NCBI GenBank assembly: GCA_025450255.1 | Contig: JANWHV010000224.1 | Span: 1-5,258 of the forward strand | From: Chloroflexota bacterium | Lineage (GTDB): Bacteria > Chloroflexota > UBA5177 > JANWHV01 | Length of the DNA: 5,258 nucleotides | Reading direction: 5' to 3' | Shown: piece after piece, positions 1 through 5,258 of the stretch | How positions within the stretch are numbered: the stretch's first letter is position 1 | Layout: the number at the start of each line of letters is the position of its first letter | Notes under the pieces: model-generated | What the model was told of the DNA's origin: nothing | What the model saw: only the letters and a program-made list of their open reading frames with translations | Databases searched by the model: none | Made by a program: the position numbers and the translations under genes

Positions 1-2299
1 CGCCGGCGCTGTTGCCGGTGGCGCCGTTGAAATACACGCCGAGGCTTTGATCGCCTGGTTGCGGCGGCGTGGCAATCTTTACCGTGAAGGTCGCGGATTC
101 GCCTGGGCGCAGCACCCGCGCGGGCGGCGATACGGCGCCGGCGTTTTCAAATCGGGAGGTCGAGACGTCCAGGTGGACCGGGCCGTGGTAGCCGCTTGCG
201 GTCGCCCGCGTCCAGATGACTGCTCGCCACACGCCGGGATGGGGGAACCGGACATCCACATGGCCGTAGCCACTATTGCTAAACGGCGCGCCGGGATCCT
301 GCGGAACCGAAAAAGCGGCAAAGCGTCCCTGGGGATCAAAGAGCGTCAGCCGTACCGGCGACGACGTCGGTTGGCTGACTACATCCCAGGCGATGGCCGC
401 GTCGAGGCGCTGTGCCCCGGCCGGCACGATTATCTGTTGCGACACGTAGGCGCGTGTGGAGCCGACGGCATCCACAAACGTGGGATCCGTGGCCGGATCG
501 AGCTGCACGGTGAACGGAGCGTCAAAGAAGGGCGCCGCCAATCGGCGGACGGACGGATGCACGGTCTGCGCCCTGGCCCCAACGTTGGTGACCTGAACGC
601 TGAAGCTCTGCAGGGAACCCGGCAGGTTTGTCGCCGACAAGAGGGTTGGAGACGTGAGCAGCGCGCTGCCACGGAGGGTCGGGCTGCCATTGGCATCATG
701 ATACGACCTGGCAGCCTGGACCGCCCGGTAGCTGTCGATCAGGCCGCTACCCTGCTCGTTGGTGGGAACGCCCAGATCAGTTGCCGTGCCGGTGATGAAC
801 TGCTTGACCAGCATTGGCGAAGGGCTTGCGCCACCATGCGCATCTCGATACGCCTGGATTACCAGGGCAGCCTCGCCGGCCGTGAGCGGTGATGATTCAC
901 TTGTGCCGCCGAATACCTGAAAGGCCGATGGGTTGCCGTTGTAATCGGTGCAGCCAAGATAAATAGCGGTGTTGGCGCTGCAGAGTGCCCAGCCAAGATC
1001 GCCGGGCGCGACCACGTCGACCGTTTGCCGGATGCTCTGAGCGGGGCCTGACGAGCTGAAGCTGGATATATTGTTGTTCAGGTAGCCGCCATTACCCAAC
1101 TGGAAACCGCCGTCGGCCGTCTGGGCATAGACACGGAACTGCGTGCTGGCGCCCACGGAGATGACATTTGGGTCACTTGATGGCGAGCCGATCGTCGCCT
1201 CGGTTCCCGAGTCGCCCGTGCTGACCACCACGGTAACGCCCGCGGCGACGGCGGCGTCATCGGCAAGGGTAATCGGGTCATTGGTCCGATCGGGGAAGGG
1301 ATTGCTGCCAAAGGACTCGTTGATCACGTTGGCGCCGTGGTCCACGGCATATTGGATGGCCTGTACGAAGTTGGAATTGAACGAGAAATTGAACAGGCCA
1401 AAGGCCTTGAGGCCCATCAGCGACGCGCCCGGGGCCATGCCCAGAACCTTGATCTGTGGGCAAGCAACCGGTTGCTTGTGCGCGGTATTGACGAAACCGT
1501 TGACATTATAGGTTTCATTACCCTGCGCGGCAATGGAGCTAGCGTCGCCGAATGCCTCACGGGAATCGGTCGGCGCGTTGGGGCCATCACCACTGAAATC
1601 CTGGTAATCCGTGAATACGGGCGTACCGTCGGGGCGGATAAAGTCGGGATTCTGGGGATCGAGACCATCGGCTATAAAGGCCACGGTCACGCCTTTGCCG
1701 GTGGCGATATTCTGCGCCTGCGGAACAGCGGAATCCTCAAACGCCGTATTGGTCAGTTGCAGTGCCTGTGGGTCCAGCTCCGCGTGGAAGGTGCAGGGAG
1801 GCAGTACCGAATTGGGCGAGGGAGCAGCCGCGCCCGGACTTGGGATCGTGGGCAGGCGAATGACGCCGTCCGGCAGCACGGCGCTGACCAACGGGTTTGC
1901 GGCGAGCCGCGCCGCTTCGGCGCTGGAGACGGTCGCGGAAACGGCATTGATCAAATGATAAGAACGAACGCGGGGGGCGCCGATCTGAGCCAACTCACTG
2001 AGAATCGGCGCTTGATCGCCGGCAACCACGGCCTGCCGGTTCGCGGCGTTGGCGCCGCCGTTGGGTACCTCCGGGTGCTGGTTGCGCAAGACGACGATTA
2101 CGCGCTGATTGGCATTCTGGGCGAGACGTTGGACGTCCGCGGCCGTCAGACTGCCGCCCTGAGCGATGCGCGAGTGCAGCACCGATCCATTGGCGCGAGT
2201 AGAGCTAGCTAGTGATGAGGAAGCCGCGTGGGCGAACAGCAGAGAGGGGACGCTTACACATACCGCGAGGCCGAACCTATAGATAGTCTTTCGCGACAT
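1..2299 (-). CDS. Secreted subtilisin-fold serine peptidase with sedolisin-like catalytic residues (3' end beyond window)
   Basis: Read on the minus strand from ATG at 2299-2297, this is 766 codons with no stop before the left edge, so the C-terminus is missing. Residues 1-25 look like a Sec signal peptide: basic SRKTIYR, a hydrophobic core, and likely AHA cleavage near residue 25. Residues ~65-150 resemble an inhibitor-I9-type propeptide. The catalytic domain spans ~195-530. It has VAFIADGLD (Asp211), REAFGDASSIAAQG (Glu248, Asp252) where S8 enzymes have HGTHVAG, VINESFGS, STGDSG (Asp363 at the oxyanion position), SSSGP, VVAPGD and FGGTSESSP (nucleophile Ser467). The domain closes with the S8-like QGSGLIDSYRAVQAA. 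Residues ~540-715 and 720 onward look like beta-sandwich (Ig/PPC-like) extensions. The protein probably degrades extracellular protein. The S8 fold is confident. The Glu/Asp chemistry is inferred from motif position. The start is supported by an AAGGAG site nine bases upstream. Confidence 0.93.
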   Translation of the reverse strand, partial: MSRKTIYRFGLAVCVSVPSLLFAHAASSSLASSTRANGSVLHSRIAQGGSLTAADVQRLAQNANQRVIVVLRNQHPEVPNGGANAANRQAVVAGDQAPILSELAQIGAPRVRSYHLINAVSATVSSAEAARLAANPLVSAVLPDGVIRLPTIPSPGAAAPSPNSVLPPCTFHAELDPQALQLTNTAFEDSAVPQAQNIATGKGVTVAFIADGLDPQNPDFIRPDGTPVFTDYQDFSGDGPNAPTDSREAFGDASSIAAQGNETYNVNGFVNTAHKQPVACPQIKVLGMAPGASLMGLKAFGLFNFSFNSNFVQAIQYAVDHGANVINESFGSNPFPDRTNDPITLADDAAVAAGVTVVVSTGDSGTEATIGSPSSDPNVISVGASTQFRVYAQTADGGFQLGNGGYLNNNISSFSSSGPAQSIRQTVDVVAPGDLGWALCSANTAIYLGCTDYNGNPSAFQVFGGTSESSPLTAGEAALVIQAYRDAHGGASPSPMLVKQFITGTATDLGVPTNEQGSGLIDSYRAVQAARSYHDANGSPTLRGSALLTSPTLLSATNLPGSLQSFSVQVTNVGARAQTVHPSVRRLAAPFFDAPFTVQLDPATDPTFVDAVGSTRAYVSQQIIVPAGAQRLDAAIAWDVVSQPTSSPVRLTLFDPQGRFAAFSVPQDPGAPFSNSGYGHVDVRFPHPGVWRAVIWTRATASGYHGPVHLDVSTSRFENAGAVSPPARVLRPGESATFTVKIATPPQPGDQSLGVYFNGATGNSAG

Positions 2300-2308
2300 C
2301 GCCGGATT

Positions 2309-2314
2309 CTCCTT
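2309..2314 (-). promoter_or_regulatory. Ribosome binding site of the peptidase gene
   Basis: On the minus strand AAGGAG lies nine bases before the ATG at 2299. It is a strong match to the Shine-Dalgarno consensus at near-ideal spacing and fixes the start. The signal peptide follows directly from this ATG. Confidence 0.8.
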
Positions 2315-2433
2315 CGCCTCTTAATACCCACAAACTATGAGGGCCATGTGCGGAGCCTGGGCAGGGTTGAACGCCGTCAGGCCAATACCGTGCTCCTCCA
2401 AACCTTTCCAATGCTAGCTCGTGTACGGCGGCC

Positions 2434-2469
2434 GGATAAGCCGGCTCCGCGCCGACGCGGACCTTATCC
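2434..2469 (-). repeat. Two-part hairpin in the peptidase leader
   Basis: The outer arms GGATAAG (2434-2440) and CTTATCC (2463-2469) are perfect reverse complements. Inside them CCGCG (2447-2451) and CGCGG (2456-2460) pair around a four-base loop, leaving an asymmetric internal loop. An alternative small hairpin, GCCGG (2431-2435) with CCGGC (2441-2445), uses the same left arm and would compete with the larger one. There is no T-run on either side, so it is not a standard terminator. It would sit near the 5' end of the peptidase mRNA if the proposed promoter is right. Confidence 0.5.
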
Positions 2470-2487
2470 AAACCGATTTGCCTTCCA

Positions 2488-2516
2488 ATAGTACATCCTC
2501 CTGGCTAACTTCTCAA
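2488..2516 (-). promoter_or_regulatory. Candidate sigma70-type promoter for the peptidase gene
   Basis: On the minus strand TTGAGA (2516-2511, five of six matches to TTGACA) is followed by a 17-base spacer and TACTAT (2493-2488, four of six matches to TATAAT). Transcription would begin near 2481, giving a leader of about 180 bases before the peptidase start codon. The optimal spacing and correct orientation support it. The -10 box is imperfect and the organism's sigma factor preference is unknown. Confidence 0.45.
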
Positions 2517-2656
2517 GCAACGCCCTTACTGACGGAAATTGTCACCGTTTCTGGCTTACCATAGAGCGAGATGACATGATCATTTTTGCAAGGGATAGCC
2601 ATCACGTCTTTGTATCGCGATCGCGCTCAAACCTCCGCTCAAGGCGGCGGTCGTCT

Positions 2657-2678
2657 CGCCATGCCCACGGGCATGGCG
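2657..2678. repeat. Perfect 10+10 bp inverted repeat upstream of the polymerase gene
   Basis: CGCCATGCCC and GGGCATGGCG are exact reverse complements separated by only two bases (AC). The centre lies about 44 bases before the polymerase start codon. The near-zero spacer suits a dimeric regulator's operator at least as well as an RNA hairpin. No T-run follows, so it is not an intrinsic terminator. The role is inferred from position only. Confidence 0.55.
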
Positions 2679-2711
2679 CGTTGTGCTAACCGACACTCGA
2701 GCGCCGCGTAG

Positions 2712-5111
2712 ATGGCTGTCGCGCACGCCCGCCCCGCGCCGGCCGCCGACGATACCTGGCTTTTCGGCTGGGACGGCATGCCCGGAATCGTCTCGGTCTG
2801 GGCGGACCGTGATGGACGCGCCATCATCTGGCAACGCACCGGGACCGGCGTGCGCCGCGTCGAGGACCGCTTCCGCCCCTGGCTCGTGGCGGCCAATCTG
2901 GACGATCTCCAGCACCTCGGATCCGCCCTGGTCGATGGCGGCAAAGCGGACAACGCGCGCGCGCCGTTCTCCTACCAGGAGCTTGACGGGCCGCCGGACA
3001 CCATGCGGTATCTCATCTCAACCGATGATGGGCGCGCCCTGCGCCAGGCAGTGTTGTCCGGCGCCGCGCGGCGACTCGGGCACGACGTGCGGAGCGTGCG
3101 AGACCTGCCCGACCACTACTACGCGGTGGGCGCCGTCGAACAATACCTGATGGCGACCGGGCGCGTCTACTTCCGCGACATGGCATACGCCGACCTGCAC
3201 CGGCTACAGTTCGATCTCGAAACAACCGGACTCTCTCCTAAACAGGGACGCATCTTTCTGGTGGCGATTCGCGACAGTCATGGACTGGAAACGATCCTGG
3301 AAGCGCCCACCGCCGCCGCGGAAGCCACGCTGATCGCCGATCTCTGCGCCCTGATCCGCGAGCGCGATCCCGACGTGATTGAAAACCACAATCTTTTCGG
3401 CTTCGACCTCCCCTTCCTCGCGGAGCGCGCGGCCGCGCTTGGCGTACCGCTGCGCCTGGCGCGCCATGAAGGCGCGCCCTTACTGGAAGGGCATGAAGAG
3501 CCGGCGGCGTGGGGACGTGGGCGGCGCACGCGCTACAGCATCGCCGGGCGCGAGTTGATCGATACCCTCGACGCGGTGCGCCGCCACGACTTCGTCGCCC
3601 GCGCCATGCAGGGGCACGGCCTGAAGGCCGCCGCCCGCCACTTCGGCTTCGCCTCACCCGATCGCACCTACATCGCCGGACCGGAGATTTTTGGCACCTA
3701 TCAACGTGACCCGGAGCAGGTCAGGCGCTACGCTTTCGACGACGTGCGCGAAGTAGACGGTCTGTCGCTGCGACTGATGGGGGCGCCGTTCGCCCTGGCG
3801 GGGATGGCGCCGCGCCGCTACGAGCGCGTGGCGTCGGCGGGACCGGCGACGGGCATTCTCGAGCCGCTGCTGGTGCGCGCCTATCTGCGCGCGGGCGCGG
3901 CGCTGCCGCGGAACGCGGCAGGGGAGGATGCGCTGCTGGCGCCGCATCAGGGCGGGGCCACGATCCTGTACGCCGCCGGGGTCGCCCGGCACGTGGTAAA
4001 GGCTGATATCGCCTCGATGTACCCGTCGATCATGCGCACCTTTCGTATCGGTCCGTCTTGCGACCCTCTGCACGCCCTGCTCTATATCGTGGATCGCCTC
4101 ACCGATCTCAGGCTACACCACAAGCGGCAGGCGAACGCGGCGCCGCCGGAGACCGCGCAAGCGCGGCAACACGACGCGCTGCAGACCGCGATGAAGATCG
4201 TGATCAATTCCGCCTACGGCTACATGGGCGCCGGACAAATGGCGCTGTTCGCGGATCGAGGAGCGGCGGACGAGGTGACCAGGCGCGGGCGCGAGATTCT
4301 CGGCCAGGTGGTGGATCGGCTGCGCGAACGCGGACCGGCGCTTCTCGAGGCGGACACGGACGGGGTCTTCTTCAGCGTGCCGGGTCACTGGACGGAGGAC
4401 GACGAGCGCGCCTGCGTGGCGGCGATCGCGGCCACCTTACCGGCGGGTATCCAGTTGGACTACGAAGGGCGTTACCAGGCAATGCTCAGCCACGAGGTCA
4501 AGAACTACGCGCTGCTGACCTACGACGACCGGCTGATCGTCCGCGGCGGCGCCCTGCACTCCAGCCGCACCGAGCCATTCGGCGATCGTTTTCTGCTGGC
4601 GGCGCTGCGGAGCACGCTGGTCGGCGATAGCGACGCGGTGCGCCAGGTCTATCTGGACACCGTCGCCGCGGTGCGGGAACGGCGGTTGGCGCCCGCCGAC
4701 GTGGCGTCGATAGCCCGCCTGACCAAGACCGCCGAAGAGTACGCGCGGTCCCGCGGGCGGGCGCGCGAGGCCGCATACGAGGCCCTGCTCGCGGCGGGGC
4801 GGACCGATTGGCGGGCAGGCGAGCGGGTGCGCTTCTACCGCGCGGTGGACGGCACGCCCGTCTGGTTGCCGGACGTGCCGGAGAACGACACCTCGCGCGC
4901 CGGCGATCCCGGCCACGACCATGAAGCAGACCGCGCCATGCCGGAGTACGACATCGCGCACTATCTGGCCGTGCTGCGGGCGTCGTATGTCTCGCGTCTG
5001 CGCAAAGCGTTCGCGCCCGACGACTTCGAGCAACTCTTCCGCCTGCCGGGCCAGGCCGGGCTGTTCGACCAGCCGATCGCCGAGATCCAGCCGTTGTGGA
5101 TTGAGACGTAA
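2712..5111 (+). CDS. Family B DNA polymerase with 3'-5' proofreading exonuclease
   Basis: This is a complete 799-residue frame, close to the size of E. coli DNA polymerase II. The N-terminal domain (~1-160) is followed by an exonuclease domain with Exo I FDLETTG (Asp168, Glu170), Exo II ENHNLFGFD (Asp232) and Exo III YAFDD (Tyr340, Asp344). The palm carries motif A DIASMYPSI (Asp432), motif B KIVINSAYG (Lys495, Asn499, Tyr502), motif C ADTDG (Asp548, Asp550) and VKNYA (Lys597, Tyr599). Both active sites therefore look intact. No intein interrupts the motifs. Near the C-terminus QAGLF (781-785) resembles the QLGLF beta-clamp motif of Pol II. A TAG codon directly abuts the ATG in frame, so the protein cannot start earlier, and the conserved-looking WLFGWDG begins at residue 16. 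There is no clear Shine-Dalgarno site. A role in repair or translesion synthesis is inferred from the family; it is unlikely to be the main replicase. Confidence 0.95.
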   Translation: MAVAHARPAPAADDTWLFGWDGMPGIVSVWADRDGRAIIWQRTGTGVRRVEDRFRPWLVAANLDDLQHLGSALVDGGKADNARAPFSYQELDGPPDTMRYLISTDDGRALRQAVLSGAARRLGHDVRSVRDLPDHYYAVGAVEQYLMATGRVYFRDMAYADLHRLQFDLETTGLSPKQGRIFLVAIRDSHGLETILEAPTAAAEATLIADLCALIRERDPDVIENHNLFGFDLPFLAERAAALGVPLRLARHEGAPLLEGHEEPAAWGRGRRTRYSIAGRELIDTLDAVRRHDFVARAMQGHGLKAAARHFGFASPDRTYIAGPEIFGTYQRDPEQVRRYAFDDVREVDGLSLRLMGAPFALAGMAPRRYERVASAGPATGILEPLLVRAYLRAGAALPRNAAGEDALLAPHQGGATILYAAGVARHVVKADIASMYPSIMRTFRIGPSCDPLHALLYIVDRLTDLRLHHKRQANAAPPETAQARQHDALQTAMKIVINSAYGYMGAGQMALFADRGAADEVTRRGREILGQVVDRLRERGPALLEADTDGVFFSVPGHWTEDDERACVAAIAATLPAGIQLDYEGRYQAMLSHEVKNYALLTYDDRLIVRGGALHSSRTEPFGDRFLLAALRSTLVGDSDAVRQVYLDTVAAVRERRLAPADVASIARLTKTAEEYARSRGRAREAAYEALLAAGRTDWRAGERVRFYRAVDGTPVWLPDVPENDTSRAGDPGHDHEADRAMPEYDIAHYLAVLRASYVSRLRKAFAPDDFEQLFRLPGQAGLFDQPIAEIQPLWIET

Positions 5112-5187
5112 CGCTATCGATGGCCCTGGCCGTGCACGTCGCGTCCGCGTTTCGCCTGGCATTCTTTGTAGTACGCACGGAGCACCG
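5112..5187. other. Spacer downstream of the polymerase gene
   Basis: Seventy-six bases lie between the polymerase stop codon and the next probable start. Short palindromes are present (CGTGCACG at 5131-5138), but no stem followed by a T-run, so no intrinsic terminator is visible. The downstream frame could be co-transcribed with the polymerase. Confidence 0.4.
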
Positions 5188-5258
5188 ATGATCCCGCTTG
5201 GCGTCGACCAATTTAGGCAATCGGGTATGCCGAGCGGCCTCCACGCCTTTGCCATTTC
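5188..5258 (+). CDS. Start of an unrecognised protein gene (3' truncated by window edge)
   Basis: An ATG at 5188 is preceded by GGAG at 5179-5182 with a five-base gap, a usable ribosome binding site. The frame stays open for 23 codons to the window edge, beginning MIPLGVDQF and continuing with mixed hydrophobic and polar residues. About 16 of 23 third positions are G or C, similar to coding DNA nearby. The fragment is too short to assign to a family. It lies on the same strand as the polymerase with a short spacer, so the two may share a transcript. The opposite strand is also open here in two frames, which lowers confidence. Confidence 0.4.
   Translation, partial: MIPLGVDQFRQSGMPSGLHAFAI

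Larger units (their letters stand above)
2300..2711. other. Divergent intergenic region between peptidase and polymerase genes
   Basis: About 410 bases separate the two divergent start codons. It is visibly richer in A and T than the polymerase gene, especially 2461-2615, as expected of promoter DNA. Besides the peptidase promoter, leader hairpin and inverted repeat listed separately, only short palindromes stand out (ATGATCAT at 2576-2583, CGCGATCGCG at 2616-2625). A weak plus-strand promoter could be read as TTGTCA (2540-2545) with a 17-base spacer and TAGAGC, but the -10 match is poor. No tRNA, riboswitch or convincing small protein gene was recognised. Confidence 0.6.

Noticed and set aside
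47..892. Open plus-strand frame of 281 codons
   Set aside because: It lies antisense to the peptidase, whose frame has recognisable motifs. The translation is Arg/Gly-rich with no domain character, typical of shadow frames in GC-rich DNA.
1337..2212. Open plus-strand frame of 291 codons
   Set aside because: It is antisense to the peptidase propeptide and catalytic region, with no recognisable motif and no ribosome site.
2258..2299. Possible lipoprotein signal (LAVC at residues 11-14 of the peptidase)
   Set aside because: Val before the Cys does not fit the lipobox, and the Cys lies inside the hydrophobic core. An AHA signal peptidase I site fits better.
2277..2471. Minus-strand 64-codon frame starting at TTG
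   Set aside because: It has a weak start with no ribosome site and overlaps the peptidase start in another frame. It has no domain character.
2464..2502. Minus-strand mini-frame MYYWKANRFG behind AGGAGG
   Set aside because: AGGAGG touches the ATG with no spacing, the frame is ten codons, and it overlaps the proposed promoter -10 box.
2616..2625. CGCGATCGCG palindrome containing the cyanobacterial HIP1 octamer
   Set aside because: It is a single copy in GC-rich DNA with no second occurrence noticed in the window, so it is not evidence for HIP1 enrichment.
2657..2678. Inverted repeat read as an intrinsic terminator
   Set aside because: No T-run follows on either strand, and it lies upstream of one gene and far upstream of the divergent one, so no transcript would be expected to end there.
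5114..5215. Short minus-strand frame ending just past the polymerase stop, with a protein-like charged tail (YYKECQAKRGRD)
   Set aside because: It is bounded by an upstream stop at 5213-5215, has no good start, and is only 33 codons long. It might be the decayed end of a convergent gene but cannot be supported from this window.
4437..5255. Open minus-strand frame of 272 codons starting near the right edge
   Set aside because: Most of it is antisense to the conserved C-terminal half of the polymerase, and its composition follows from that gene's codons. The first ~45 codons lie outside the polymerase, so a real short convergent gene end cannot be fully excluded.

Overview
The window is moderately to strongly GC-rich DNA with two long genes that diverge from an intergenic stretch of about 410 bases, plus the start of a possible third gene at the right edge. 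The B-family DNA polymerase type, the secreted subtilisin-fold protease and the base composition suggest a GC-rich free-living bacterium. A Chloroflexota-like or actinobacterial/acidobacterial soil or thermal lineage fits best, but there is no rRNA or other phylogenetic marker here, so this is a guess from protein character.

Left half (2299 down to 2, minus strand): one continuous reading frame of 766 codons that runs off the left edge. It encodes an exported serine peptidase with a signal peptide, an inhibitor-type propeptide, a subtilisin-fold catalytic domain and C-terminal beta-rich domains. The usual subtilisin HGTH motif is missing. In its place is an E-x-x-x-D motif, and the oxyanion residue is Asp in a TGDSG motif. 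Both are features of sedolisins (MEROPS S53) on an otherwise S8-like scaffold. This is the most interesting observation in the window.

Intergenic region (2300-2711): it holds a plausible sigma70-type promoter for the peptidase, a two-part hairpin in its leader, a good ribosome binding site, and, on the polymerase side, a perfect 10+10 bp inverted repeat. No RNA gene was recognised.

Right half (2712-5111, plus strand): a complete 799-residue family B DNA polymerase. All three proofreading exonuclease motifs, polymerase motifs A, B and C, the KxY motif and a C-terminal QAGLF sliding-clamp-binding motif can be read. It starts without a recognisable Shine-Dalgarno sequence.

Right edge (5112-5258): a short spacer, then a probable start codon with a GGAG ribosome binding site at 5188 that opens a truncated, unrecognised frame. 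Nothing ties the peptidase and polymerase functionally. They look like unrelated neighbours sharing an intergenic region.
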